NCBI RefSeq assembly: GCF_000741165.1
Contig: NZ_JGYN01000004.1
Coordinates: 62,001 to 126,000 of the forward strand
Source of the DNA: Bifidobacterium biavatii DSM 23969
GTDB lineage: Bacteria > Actinomycetota > Actinomycetes > Actinomycetales > Bifidobacteriaceae
Length of the DNA stretch: 64,000 bases
Direction of reading: 5' to 3'
The translations under genes and the position numbers were made by a program. Of the stretch, positions 37,133-45,980 are shown piece by piece. The notes beneath the pieces were generated by a model, which did no database searches, had not been told where the DNA came from, and saw only the letters and a list, made by a program, of their open reading frames with translations. The number at the start of each line of letters is the position of its first letter. Positions within the stretch are counted from its first letter, which is position 1.

Positions 37133-37231
37133 TTTCTTTTTGCGCGGGAACCGCAGGAACCACGCCGCACGCCGGAGCCTCAGACAGGAGCCACGTGCAG
37201 AAACCAAACCGCGAGCCACCCCGAAATAGCA

Positions 37232-37277
37232 AACGGCCGCGAACCCCGAGGAAAGGAAGGGAGTTCGCGGCCGTTTC
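37232..37277 (-). terminator. Terminator of the solute-binding protein gene
   Basis: A perfect 14-bp stem (AAACGGCCGCGAAC with its complement) and 18-base loop lie 67 bases beyond the stop on the minus strand. Confidence 0.75.
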
Positions 37278-37343
37278 AGGTCAGTCGGCGATCGGCAGGC
37301 GCCGGATCAACCGGATCGTCTACCGGACCACCGGTGCGGAATT

Positions 37344-38933
37344 TCACTTGGCGCTGTCGTACAGCTTCTGGTAGATCTCGATGTTCTGATCGATGTTCAG
37401 CGTCTTGAGCTGCTTCTGGAAGTCGTTCCAGGAGGCGTCGGTCAGGCCGCCGTCCTTGATCCACTTGGCGATGATCGGCATCGCGTAGGTGAAGATCGAG
37501 GTGTTGTTGTTGGAGACGGTGTTGGAGTCGTCGTCGCCGAGGGTCAGGTACTGCGGCATGTAGTCCTTGGAGGACTTGGGCTGGTACTTCTGGTAGACCG
37601 GCCAATCCTTGTTGGAGGCGTCGATGTCCGGCACGCCGGTAATCTTCAGGCCCGGACGCAGCCAGGCGAGGCCACGATCAGCGAGTGCAACCTGGATGGA
37701 CGAGTCGGCGGAGGCTTCCGGCTTGACGGTGTAGTCGTTGTCGCCGTTCTTGACGACGTACTTGTCAAAGTCGCCGAAGTAGGACTGGATGCTCACGTCA
37801 GGATCGAGCCATTCGTTGATGATCTTGAAGACCTGGTCCTTGTACGGGGAGTCGGCCTTGACCGCGGCGCCGTTGTAGACGTCAGCAACGCTCGGCTCCC
37901 ACGTGGGGGTGGCGCCCGGAGCGGCCGGGGCCGGCATGGAGACGTACTGGTCCTTGAGGTTGCCGAAGGCGTTGGTGTTCCAGCCGAAGGCGACGCCGAC
38001 CTGCGCGGTCTTGCCGTCGCCGGTCCATTCGGCGTTGTACTTGTCGTCAGCCTTGGTCAGCGCGTCAGCCGGGATGAGGCCCTTGCTCATGAGCTCGTGC
38101 AGGTATTCGGTGACCTCGCGGAAGTTCTTGGTCTGCAGGAAGTTGCCGACCTTGCCGTCCTTGACGTAGATGCCCTGGCCGCCGACGCTGGACATCTGCG
38201 TGGAGATGCCGGTGGAGTTGAGCAGCAGGTACGGATCCCACCAGCCGAAGCCGTTCGGGTTGAGCGCGCGGATGGTGAACGGGATCTCGTCGGCCTTGCC
38301 GTTGCCGTTCGGATCCTTAGTCTTGAAGGCTTCGAGCACGTTCTCGAGCTCGGCCCACGTGGTCGGCACCTTGAGGCCGAGCTTGTCGAGCCAAGTCTTG
38401 TTGATCATCATGGACTGGCCGTTGACGTTGACCTTCATGCGGGAGGAGGCGTCGGACGGGATCTGGTAGAGGTGCCCCTGCGAGTCGGTCGCGAAGTCCT
38501 TGGCGTCCTTGTCCTCTTCGAGGTACTTCTTGGCGTTCGGCATCTTGTCGAGATCGTCGGAGAGGTCCTCGAACAGGCCCTGGTTCTTGGAGAAGTCGGT
38601 CTTGCCGAAGCCCCACACGGTCAGGTCCGGCACGTCGCCGGCAGCCAGCGAGGCGTTCTTCTGCTGGTCCCAGGCGGTGCCGTCGACCTGCTGCCACTTG
38701 ATGGAGCAGTCGCAGGCGGCCTCGAGCTTCTTCCACCACGTCATGGTGTTCATCTTGCGGGTGGCGGAGTTGGTGATGACCATGACCTTGACCACCGGCT
38801 TGCCGTTGGCGTCGGTCTCGCCCTTGCTGGTGTTGCCGCAGCCGGCGAGCACCATGGCCAGCGCCGACACGCCCGCGACGGCGGCGAGCATGCGCTTGCC
38901 GTTGCGTCCTGCGTTCTTAAATGAAACGCTCAT
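37344..38933 (-). CDS. ABC solute-binding lipoprotein (family 1, LipO type)
   Basis: A 529-residue lipoprotein. The signal peptide ends in the lipobox LAGC (residues 29-32). The mature protein has the family-1 fold of CUT1 sugar transporters, with MMINKTWLDKLGLKVPTTWAE and DPNGNGKADEIP, the latter resembling an EF-hand-like calcium loop (DxNxNxxxDE). It would capture an oligosaccharide outside the membrane and pass it to an ABC permease. No permease or ATPase gene is adjacent; the nearest permeases are at 57.4-59.3 kb. It is related to the proteins at 50956 and 60942. Twin palindromes upstream suggest control by the divergent lacI. Confidence 0.9.
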   Translation of the reverse strand: MSVSFKNAGRNGKRMLAAVAGVSALAMVLAGCGNTSKGETDANGKPVVKVMVITNSATRKMNTMTWWKKLEAACDCSIKWQQVDGTAWDQQKNASLAAGDVPDLTVWGFGKTDFSKNQGLFEDLSDDLDKMPNAKKYLEEDKDAKDFATDSQGHLYQIPSDASSRMKVNVNGQSMMINKTWLDKLGLKVPTTWAELENVLEAFKTKDPNGNGKADEIPFTIRALNPNGFGWWDPYLLLNSTGISTQMSSVGGQGIYVKDGKVGNFLQTKNFREVTEYLHELMSKGLIPADALTKADDKYNAEWTGDGKTAQVGVAFGWNTNAFGNLKDQYVSMPAPAAPGATPTWEPSVADVYNGAAVKADSPYKDQVFKIINEWLDPDVSIQSYFGDFDKYVVKNGDNDYTVKPEASADSSIQVALADRGLAWLRPGLKITGVPDIDASNKDWPVYQKYQPKSSKDYMPQYLTLGDDDSNTVSNNNTSIFTYAMPIIAKWIKDGGLTDASWNDFQKQLKTLNIDQNIEIYQKLYDSAK

Positions 38934-38992
38934 CGTTGAACCTCTTTGCCTTCGTTCCTCAAGGGTCGGTTCACGCCGGCCCGGTCGTTTCC

Positions 38993-39015
38993 TAATCGAT
39001 TAACTTAATCGATTA
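38993..39015. promoter_or_regulatory. Two tandem LacI-type operators
   Basis: TAATCGATTA occurs twice (38993-39002 and 39006-39015), 3 bases apart, between the divergent solute-binding protein and lacI genes. It is the expected operator for the adjacent LacI protein and probably controls both genes. Confidence 0.75.
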
Positions 39016-39086
39016 GTTTTAATATAGAATGATGAGGTAAGCTTGTCAAATCAATTCGTCGACAAGCGTGTGCATAAGGAGTTGTG

Positions 39087-40106
39087 ATGAGTGCCACCAT
39101 CGCCGACATCGCCAAGGCCACGGGCTATTCGACGGCGACCGTCTCGTACGCGCTGCGCGGCAATCCGCAGGTCAAGCCGGAAACCGCGGCGAAAGTGCGC
39201 GAGGCGGCCGCGCGTCTCCACTATCAGGGCAACGCGTCCGCGCGCAGCCTGCGACTCGGCCGCAGCAACGTCATCGCCGTGGCCGTGCACGACCTCGCCC
39301 TGCCGTTCTCCGCCGAACTCGCGCACGCGATCTCGGTCGCGCTCGCGCCGCGCGGCTATCAGGTCTTCGCCCAGCAGACGCTGTTCACCGGCAGCAACGA
39401 GGAGACCGTGCTGCGCGAGCTCGACCACCAGTTCTGCGACGGCACCATCTTCTGCTCCGGCGAACTCAAGCCCGAACAGATGAAGAAAATCACCGGGTCC
39501 AAGCCGCTCGTCATCCTCGACCCCAGCCAGCCGACCGACCTGTACGACAGCGTGTACACGCCCGGTCACGACGGCGCGTATGACGTGGTCAGCCACTTGC
39601 TGCGCACCGGCTGCCGCCACATCGTCGCGATGGGCGTCGCGTACCAGCCATACGAACGCGTCCGCAACCTGATCGACGTGAGCAACTCGCGACTGGCCGG
39701 CTGCATGGACGCCTGCCGCGACGCCGGCGTCGCGTTCGGTCCGGACAATACGGCCGTCCCCGCGCAATGGACGGTCGAAGGCGCGTACGACGCGACGATG
39801 CGCCTGCTGGACGAGGGCCGCAAGTTCGACGCCGTGTACTGCCTGTCCGACACGGTGGCGATCGGCGTAATGCACGCGCTGCACGACCGCGGCATCGCGA
39901 TCCCCGACGACGTGGCCGTGGCCGGGTTCGACGGCATCGAGGCCGGACGGTCGGCGTTCCCGCCGCTGACGACCACCGCCGTGGACTTCGACCGGCTCGC
40001 CGCAACGCTCGCGGACCTGCTGCTGCGCCGCATCGAAACGCCCGACGCGCCGATCGAAACCCGCACCGCCGACTTCACGCTCGAAGTGCGCGGTTCCACG
40101 CACTGA
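39087..40106 (+). CDS. LacI-family transcriptional repressor
   Basis: A 339-residue regulator. HTH is at residues 3-25 (TIADIAKATGYSTATVSYAL), hinge near LRLGRSNVIAV, and sensor domain to the end, with FDAVYCLSDTVAIGVMHAL and DDVAVAGFDGIEAG. It binds DNA in the cytoplasm and should release it when a sugar binds. It is divergent from the solute-binding lipoprotein, with a palindrome pair between them. The ATG at 39087 has AAGGAG four bases upstream; a GTG one codon earlier is less well placed. Confidence 0.92.
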   Translation: MSATIADIAKATGYSTATVSYALRGNPQVKPETAAKVREAAARLHYQGNASARSLRLGRSNVIAVAVHDLALPFSAELAHAISVALAPRGYQVFAQQTLFTGSNEETVLRELDHQFCDGTIFCSGELKPEQMKKITGSKPLVILDPSQPTDLYDSVYTPGHDGAYDVVSHLLRTGCRHIVAMGVAYQPYERVRNLIDVSNSRLAGCMDACRDAGVAFGPDNTAVPAQWTVEGAYDATMRLLDEGRKFDAVYCLSDTVAIGVMHALHDRGIAIPDDVAVAGFDGIEAGRSAFPPLTTTAVDFDRLAATLADLLLRRIETPDAPIETRTADFTLEVRGSTH

Positions 40107-40185
40107 TCCACACGCGACTCCACACGCTCATCGCCAAACCACGCGTCAGACCCGTCCACCACCGCCATACAGGACGCCCGTGCGA

Positions 40186-40223
40186 GCATACAGCCGTTTC
40201 AACCCCATGAAACGACCGTATGC
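40186..40223. terminator. Bidirectional hairpin between lacI and the clan GH-A enzyme
   Basis: GCATACAGCCGTTTCA pairs with TGAAACGACCGTATGC (16 bp, two wobble positions) between two convergent genes. Confidence 0.65.
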
Positions 40224-40279
40224 CCGCAAACAATGCGACATCCGCACATACATACAGCCGAGTGGCCCAGCCAGCCCGG

Positions 40280-42475
40280 TCAGTAGTGGATCGGATTGAC
40301 CTCCTCCGGCACCCGGTCGAACGCGACCCGCTCCCCCGCCGCCACGCGGTAGACCGCCTCATGGCAGTCGCGCATCGCCGCGGCCATTTCCGGATACTCC
40401 TGCATGCACACGTCCACGAGCCCGATCTGGTAGTTCTCGCCGTCGAAACGGCCGATCGCGCTCTGATCGTTGTACTGGAAGTAGTGCGCGCCCACGAAAT
40501 ACGGGCTGCGCGCGGCCTGCTCCACGTAGTAGCGGTAGGCGACGCCGCGTTCGGTCTGCGTGGTCACGCCGCGGATGCCGTGCGCGGTAAGCCCGCGGTC
40601 GAGCGCGCCATGATGGAATTCGCCGACCATAACCGGCATGTCGAGCATGCGCCCGACCTGTTCGACCTGATCGTACGCGGTGCGCTGGTAGCTGTTGATC
40701 GAGAACACGTCGTAGCAGTCGGCCCCGGCCAGCAGGCTTTTGTCGGTGATGTACGCGTAGCGCATGCCAAGGTTGAGATGATGCGGGTCGACGCGTCGCA
40801 GCGCTTCGGCCGGCACGCGCACGTAGCGGTCGATCATCATCGTTGAGAACGTGTGCAGATCGTCGGCGGAACCCGGCCACGCACTCGCCGCGCGGAACCG
40901 CGGTTCGGCCGTGATCTCGTCGAACGAGCCGAACTCCGCGCCCCAGTGTCCGTTCAGCGTGGCGATGCTGTCCGAATACCGCTCGCGCAGCCAGTCGACG
41001 AACCGGCGCTTGGACGCGAGATCGGCTGGGTTGGCGAGCATCTCCTCGGCGATGTTGAGGTCATAGACGAACGCCCAGTTCGGCTCGTTGCGCATGAAGT
41101 AGCCGATCATGTTCGGATCGTCCTTCCACGCCTCGAGCCCGGCCGCGTAGCGTGCGGCCTGACGCTCGTATTCCGGGTCGAACACGTCCGGGAAGTCGCG
41201 GAAGACCATGTGCGGCGTGCTCGGGAAGCCGACGCCGGCAAGCTCCTCGACCGGCAGCACGTACGGCAGGCCGGCCTCGCGGATGAACGCGCGGTCGGAC
41301 CAGTTGCCGATCGTGTTCACACCCCAGTCGAGCAGGTGCCTGCGCGTGATGCGCGCCCACGCCGCACGCCAGCCGTTCTCGCCGAACGCGGCGCGCAGGT
41401 TGGCCTTGCCGTAGTCGTAGAACGCGGTGACGCCGCCGCAGCCGCGCGCGTCCGCACGCCAGCTGAACGACGGATCGGTCGGGTCGACGACGGGCTCGCT
41501 GCGGCGGCGACCGGCGTAAACGTCGGTTGCGGCCGGCTTGGCCGAGTCGTGCGACGCGCCGTCTGCCGACGATGCCTTGGCCGCGTCGATCGCATGATCC
41601 AGCAGTCCGGCGACGTGCGCGTCCAGCCACGGACGGACCGGGTCGACGCGCGCGCCGACGCCGGGGCCGATGCAGTCGACGCCGGTGGAAACGAACGCGT
41701 TGCCGTCCGGGTCGACCAGCCAGAACCGGCCGGGCCTGCCGTCCGAGCCGGCGGGTTCGCGTTCGACGCGGAACCAGCCGGTGGCCTTGAACCGCTTGCC
41801 GGTCCAGCCGCCGAAACGGCCCCAGCCATCCAGCGTGTAAACGGGATCGCCGGCGGGCACGCCGGACGTTTCGGACTTGCCGGACGCATCGTCGCCGGCC
41901 ATCTTGCGCAGCACGGCGTCGCAGGCGGCGCGGTCGGCGACCTTGCCGGGCCATTGCTTGGGCAGCCACTGGCCGAGTTCGTCGACGAGCGGCTGAGGCT
42001 GAATGTCGATCTCGGGCATCTGGTCAAGCAGTTCGCACGGCCACAGGCGCACGCTGCGGTCGGGCAGGCTCGGCGTGGCGGAGAGCACGATTTCGGCGAT
42101 GTCCGTGCGGCGGATGCGTTTGCCGAAGATGGTCATCTTGAGGCGGCCAAGCGTGCGCGGGGCGAACAGCGTTTCGCCGTCGAGCCATGTAAGGTCGAAC
42201 GGCACGGGCACCTTGACGCCGGGCAGCAGGCCAAAGACGGCGCGCAGCGTCGGGTCGTCGCCGCGCTCGCGCTGGCCGGCCTCGTAGAAGGCGAGCTGGA
42301 GGCAGACGGAATGCTCGTCGAGGCTTTGCGCGACGACCGTCAGGCAGGCGGCGTGCTCAAGCGCGCGTGCGGCCTCCGGTTGTGTTTCGCGGTTGAAAAT
42401 GGTCAGATCGATCCCTTCGGCGGGATACGTCACATCAACGGGACCTTCTTGTCCCGACTGGCAGAGCAGTTGCAT
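40280..42475 (-). CDS. Clan GH-A glycosidase of uncertain family (GH42- or GH50-like)
   Basis: A 731-residue cytoplasmic enzyme. The N-terminal ~190 residues are beta-rich; a TIM barrel follows. DDPNMIGYFMRNEPNWAF gives the acid/base Glu after Asn at strand 4, and MPVMVGEFHHGALD a nucleophile Glu at strand 7. The patterns RRFVDWLRERYSDSIATLN and GHWG recall GH42 and agarase-like GH50 proteins, but I cannot place it in a family. An Asp/Ala/Ser-rich insert precedes the barrel (SSADGASHDSAKPAATD). The ATG at 42475 follows AAGGGG. A weak operator half-site is upstream. Confidence 0.75.
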   Translation of the reverse strand: MQLLCQSGQEGPVDVTYPAEGIDLTIFNRETQPEAARALEHAACLTVVAQSLDEHSVCLQLAFYEAGQRERGDDPTLRAVFGLLPGVKVPVPFDLTWLDGETLFAPRTLGRLKMTIFGKRIRRTDIAEIVLSATPSLPDRSVRLWPCELLDQMPEIDIQPQPLVDELGQWLPKQWPGKVADRAACDAVLRKMAGDDASGKSETSGVPAGDPVYTLDGWGRFGGWTGKRFKATGWFRVEREPAGSDGRPGRFWLVDPDGNAFVSTGVDCIGPGVGARVDPVRPWLDAHVAGLLDHAIDAAKASSADGASHDSAKPAATDVYAGRRRSEPVVDPTDPSFSWRADARGCGGVTAFYDYGKANLRAAFGENGWRAAWARITRRHLLDWGVNTIGNWSDRAFIREAGLPYVLPVEELAGVGFPSTPHMVFRDFPDVFDPEYERQAARYAAGLEAWKDDPNMIGYFMRNEPNWAFVYDLNIAEEMLANPADLASKRRFVDWLRERYSDSIATLNGHWGAEFGSFDEITAEPRFRAASAWPGSADDLHTFSTMMIDRYVRVPAEALRRVDPHHLNLGMRYAYITDKSLLAGADCYDVFSINSYQRTAYDQVEQVGRMLDMPVMVGEFHHGALDRGLTAHGIRGVTTQTERGVAYRYYVEQAARSPYFVGAHYFQYNDQSAIGRFDGENYQIGLVDVCMQEYPEMAAAMRDCHEAVYRVAAGERVAFDRVPEEVNPIHY

Positions 42476-42497
42476 TGCGGAACCCCTTTCCACTCTC

Positions 42498-42515
42498 GAC
42501 TATATCGTTACACAT
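42498..42515. promoter_or_regulatory. Weak operator-like site
   Basis: Matches the 31187-type operator at 12 of 18 positions; TATATCGTTACACAT keeps the central CG and right half. It lies 23 bases upstream of the clan GH-A gene start. Confidence 0.35.
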
Positions 42516-42719
42516 ATTGATTTTCAAAGGATTTGCCGCTCTTTGGCACTGGAAAACGAGCTGGATCCCCTCACCGTGCAGCATCCGCAGTGTCCGCAGG
42601 AATCCATGCCACCATCCATTCGCCACCGCCCGGCGTCATCCTGGCGTCATCCAGTTAATGTACCGCGTATGTCCACAATGAGTCTGACGAATACGAGTTG
42701 CATCTGACCGAAAGATCAG

Positions 42720-42940
42720 TCGTGGGCATAGACGGGACCATACCGGCGTTCCGCATCAGTCTTGTCGACAGGGAACCCCGGTCGTGGGCATAACCCGACC
42801 ATTACCGCCCGCTGATCGTGGGCATAAACGGACCATTCATAGGATCGTGGGCATAACCGGTACACGAACGGGCCCGTTCACGTCTGTTCATATACCGTCC
42901 ATGCCCACGAATCCTGTCAGCGTACCGTCTACACCCACAA
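42720..42940. repeat. Six-copy cluster of a ~20-bp motif
   Basis: TCGTGGGCATAnACnGGACC occurs in direct orientation at 42720, 42782, 42816 and 42845 and inverted at 42891-42910 and 42921-42940 (degenerate). It fills the middle of the 855-base gap between the clan GH-A and GH43 genes. No ORF is credible there. Confidence 0.8.
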
Positions 42941-43023
42941 CGGTCTCAATATCGGAAGAGATCGGCAGAGCCATGTCATTGTCAGGGAACATACAGGGCA
43001 ATCGAACGGAACGTTGCACAAAA

Positions 43024-43146
43024 CCGCACGTTGCGCCATGAAAGAGGCGGTTATATGGAGTCACGGCCGCACAGGCCGCACATAACTGAATACACCTCTC
43101 TTCTTCCTCTCCTTCTCTCGCAAGCCCGGCCCCAACAGCCGGGCTT
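43024..43146. repeat. Duplicated intergenic element, copy 2
   Basis: It has the same order as at 37006-37132: CCGCACG-hairpin-like start, block GGTTATATGGAGTCACGG onward (43049-43090) ending CATAACTGAA, a pyrimidine tract, and a 9-bp GC hairpin (43122-43146). It lies 185 bases after a minus-strand gene, similar to copy 1. Confidence 0.6.
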
Positions 43147-43227
43147 GTTCGTTCCCGGGGCATCGTACATGCCATTCGAGCCGACGCAACCAGTCCTTCA
43201 GAATTGAACGGCCACGTTTTTATTTCC

Positions 43228-43274
43228 AGGCTCTCCTTGTCAGGGGGAGCTGTCACGCAGTGACTGAGGGGTAG
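43228..43274. repeat. Degenerate copy of a GGGAGCTGTCACG repeat
   Basis: GGGGAGCTGTCACGC-AGTGACTGAGGGG, flanked by a complementary CTCTCC stretch. It is a shorter form of the element at 57300-57348. Confidence 0.65.
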
Positions 43275-43330
43275 TCCGAACCCATCGCACAAGGTTCGAC
43301 AAGCACCTTGCAGACGATGCTCATACGACT

Positions 43331-44494
43331 TCATGCATCGTCGCGCGCGGGATCGGCGATGCCGTCGATGTCGTCGCGATGCCGGCCGAGGCGGAACCCC
43401 TCGTCGGTCACGGCAACCTCATACACGATGCCGTGCGACGTGAGCGGTTTGCCGTCGGCGTCGTGTCGGGTCATGTTGGTGTGCATGATGAGCAGCGGCG
43501 TGCCGTCGAACGTGCGGAAGACCATCGCGTGACCGGCATCGCTGTAGTCGATCGGCGCGAGCTGCTCCCACGGTCCGGCGACGCGGCCGGATCGCGAGAT
43601 CGCCTGCGAAAGAATGTATTCGCCGCGACTGTACGACGTCCACACGCTGATCAGCGAGCCGTTCGGCGTGCGTTCGAGATACGGCCCGTCAGTCACGTAT
43701 CCGCCGGAGTGTTCCGGAATCGTGGCGCGCGCCTCGTCGGTCGTGAAGTCGCCGCGCCAACCGCCGGCCGGAGCGTCGCCGTCTGCCGGATGCCACACGC
43801 CTTCGCTCGCGGACCACAGGTGCACCGGCTCGCCGACGGAGCGCGCGATGTCGTCTGGATCGAGTCGGATCGCCTCCATCGTGCCGTCGAACAGTTCCAC
43901 CCATTCGTGCGCATATACCATCCACGGACTGCCGTCCGCGTCGGTCGCGAGCGTGCCGTCGAGCGCCATCACGTCGTCCGGCGAGGTCGGCCGCGCCGGG
44001 TCGATCACGCGGAACGAGCCGAGCGGCGAATCGGCGACGGCCACGAACACGCCTCGCCGGTGCATCATGCCGTGGTCTCGCACGTACCAGTCCGGGCCGG
44101 CGTGCGGCGGTTCCGGAGTGGTGCGCTCGGCGTGCAGCGTGACGAACATCCAGTATCTGCCGTCCCGCGCGTAGACTTCGGGCGCCCACGGCGAGTCGGA
44201 ATCGTCGTACCATGCGCCGGCGGGCACGTTGTTGAGGTCGAACACGTCGACCGGTTCGGAGAAATGCTTGAGATCGGGGCTCACGTACACGACCACCGAC
44301 TTGCCGTGCCCGTGCGCGGCGTCGCGATACTGGTAGTAGTTCGCGTTGTACAGGTAGTACAGGCCGCTCGCCTGATCCGCAAGCACGAACGGATCATGCA
44401 GGCTGAAGTCGTGCATCTGCAGCGGATAACGCACGTCGATGGCATCGACATCATGCGTTGACGAGGATTCGACAGCAGGCGTATTGGCAGGCAT
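43331..44494 (-). CDS. GH43-like glycosidase
   Basis: A 387-residue five-bladed propeller enzyme. DFSLHDPFVLADQASGLYYLY gives the N-terminal catalytic Asp; DSPWAPEVYARDGRYWMFVT the middle signature and Asp-Gly motifs; GGYVTDGPYLERTPNGSL the likely acid region. There is no signal peptide. The subfamily and substrate are not recognised; arabinoside or galactoside are reasonable. The ATG at 44494 follows AAGGGAG, so an in-frame ATG eight codons upstream is rejected. A palindrome lies 80 bases upstream. Confidence 0.8.
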   Translation of the reverse strand: MPANTPAVESSSTHDVDAIDVRYPLQMHDFSLHDPFVLADQASGLYYLYNANYYQYRDAAHGHGKSVVVYVSPDLKHFSEPVDVFDLNNVPAGAWYDDSDSPWAPEVYARDGRYWMFVTLHAERTTPEPPHAGPDWYVRDHGMMHRRGVFVAVADSPLGSFRVIDPARPTSPDDVMALDGTLATDADGSPWMVYAHEWVELFDGTMEAIRLDPDDIARSVGEPVHLWSASEGVWHPADGDAPAGGWRGDFTTDEARATIPEHSGGYVTDGPYLERTPNGSLISVWTSYSRGEYILSQAISRSGRVAGPWEQLAPIDYSDAGHAMVFRTFDGTPLLIMHTNMTRHDADGKPLTSHGIVYEVAVTDEGFRLGRHRDDIDGIADPARDDA

Positions 44495-44573
44495 CTCTGG
44501 CTCCCTTGCTGGTTTCATTCACTACTGGTCGGCGGAGTGTGCCGTACACGAGGCGCATGCCGAACAGCACACC

Positions 44574-44589
44574 ATGATAGCGATATCAT
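44574..44589. promoter_or_regulatory. LacI-like palindrome upstream of the GH43 gene
   Basis: ATGATA-GCGA-TATCAT has 6-bp perfect half-sites with a 4-base centre containing CG, a typical LacI operator layout. Its regulator is not evident. Confidence 0.55.
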
Positions 44590-44655
44590 AGCCGCGACTC
44601 GCGCATTCATGGCTCTTCGCATTTCCGGCGCACAGGAGATGCAGACACGGCATCG

Positions 44656-44732
44656 GGATCGCGCGTAGCGCGATCCCGCGTTGTTAGCGGTCTTCGGCCA
44701 CGGACGCTCCACCACCCGGCTTCGCCGGGAGC
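44656..44732. repeat. Composite hairpin repeat, copy 1
   Basis: Consecutive small palindromes (GATCGCGCGTAGCGCGATC, CCCGGCTTCGCCGGG) joined by a conserved linker containing GTTGTTnGCGG and ACGCTCC. The same composite occurs at 57042-57119. A further palindrome AAACGCCGGAGGCGTTT follows near 44759. Confidence 0.75.
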
Positions 44733-44880
44733 CCCCTCAGCCAGGCAGAGCCGTCAAGCAAACGCCGGAGGCGTTTGCAGGCGAGGAGCGAGCGACGGTG
44801 AACCAGCAACTCCTATGACATGTTTCACGTGAAACTCAGTAGTGTGTTTCACGCGCGTACCGTCAATACGCCACAACACG

Positions 44881-45933
44881 TCACCGTGAGAATGCCTCCA
44901 TGGCCGCACGATATTCCGCTTCGGTGATCGGCAGGATGCCACCGTGGCGCTTCTTCAGCGCACCAAGATCCACGTCAGCGGCGGCATCCCAGTCGGCGCG
45001 ATCCGCGCTGGCAAGGCTGGCCGAACGGAACGGCAGATAGCCAAGCCCGAGCCGATATTGGTCGCACATCAGCCCATATCGCATGGCGCGCCCGTCGACC
45101 ACCCGCACGTCGGAGTCATTGAGCCGAAACAGTTCCGGACCTTCGAGATATCCCCCGCTCAGCCGTTCGTCGCCGAAAATCGACGCAAGCGAACCGACGT
45201 ACGCCCACGAATCGACGCCGTCGCCGGTTTCCAGCCGTGCGTTGGGTGCAAGCGACGTCGCGTACGGGTTCCGCGTCCGTTCGATGGTGATCTGCCCGTC
45301 GCCGGACGCACGATACCACCAGCCGTCGTCGGCGTGGATCATCGTCGTATCAATGCAGTAGCTGTCGCGGTCGATCCACTTGACTGGGTCGGTAAACGTC
45401 ACGAAATCCTCAGTCGTGGCGTAATACATGTTCTGATAATCACCGTTGACGTTGTCCTCATGCGACCCGGTGGCCCAATAGACGATGTACCGGCCGCGTT
45501 CCTCGTCCCAGCACGCTTCCGGTGCCCATGCGAAGCACACTCCCGGAATCCCTGACGCAACGTCGACGAGCCTCGGTTCGCTCCAATGCACCAGATCTGT
45601 CGTCTCCCAGATCACGATGTCCGTGCTGCCGTTCGTTTTCGCCCCGCCATTCTTCCAACCGCCGCGATGATAAATACTCAGATCGGTGGCCAGCAGGTAG
45701 ATACGCGACCCGTCATGGGCTCGAATCAGGAACGGGTCACGCACACCGCGCTCGCCCACCGTCGAAACCAGAGCCGGGTCGCCGTCGTTGCGCATGTCGG
45801 TCCAATGCACACCATCGCGGCTGAGCGCGAAATACACCTGCTCGTCCGTCGGTCGGCCTTCTGTCCCGGTGAAATGGGCGAACAGGTAGGCGGCGTATGT
45901 CTGCGACCGCGACGATTTAACAGTACCGGTCAT
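44881..45933 (-). CDS. GH43-like arabinosidase/xylosidase, paralogue
   Basis: A 350-residue enzyme clearly related over its full length to the gene at 35812-36861, sharing AAYLFAHFTG, GVRDPFLIRAHDG, FAWAPEACWDEERGRYIVYWAT, YLEGPELFRLND and GALKKRHGGILPIT. The catalytic Asp and Glu regions are retained. There is no signal peptide. The ATG at 45933 has AAGGG seven bases upstream; an ATG two codons earlier is less well spaced. It lies 47 bases after the six-hairpin gene on the same strand and is probably in its operon. Confidence 0.85.
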   Translation of the reverse strand: MTGTVKSSRSQTYAAYLFAHFTGTEGRPTDEQVYFALSRDGVHWTDMRNDGDPALVSTVGERGVRDPFLIRAHDGSRIYLLATDLSIYHRGGWKNGGAKTNGSTDIVIWETTDLVHWSEPRLVDVASGIPGVCFAWAPEACWDEERGRYIVYWATGSHEDNVNGDYQNMYYATTEDFVTFTDPVKWIDRDSYCIDTTMIHADDGWWYRASGDGQITIERTRNPYATSLAPNARLETGDGVDSWAYVGSLASIFGDERLSGGYLEGPELFRLNDSDVRVVDGRAMRYGLMCDQYRLGLGYLPFRSASLASADRADWDAAADVDLGALKKRHGGILPITEAEYRAAMEAFSR

Positions 45934-45980
45934 CGTCATTCCCTTTCGTTCGGATTGTTCGGCGTTACTCCGACAAGCCG

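Noticed and set aside
42720..42862. CRISPR array
   Set aside because: Repeats are ~20 bases and imperfect, spacers vary from about 9 to 40 bases, two copies are inverted, and no cas genes are nearby.
42888..43334. 148-codon minus-strand ORF in the gap after the GH43 gene
   Set aside because: It runs through the repeat element, pyrimidine tract and hairpin. Similar text in the copy at 37 kb reflects DNA repeat homology, not a conserved protein.
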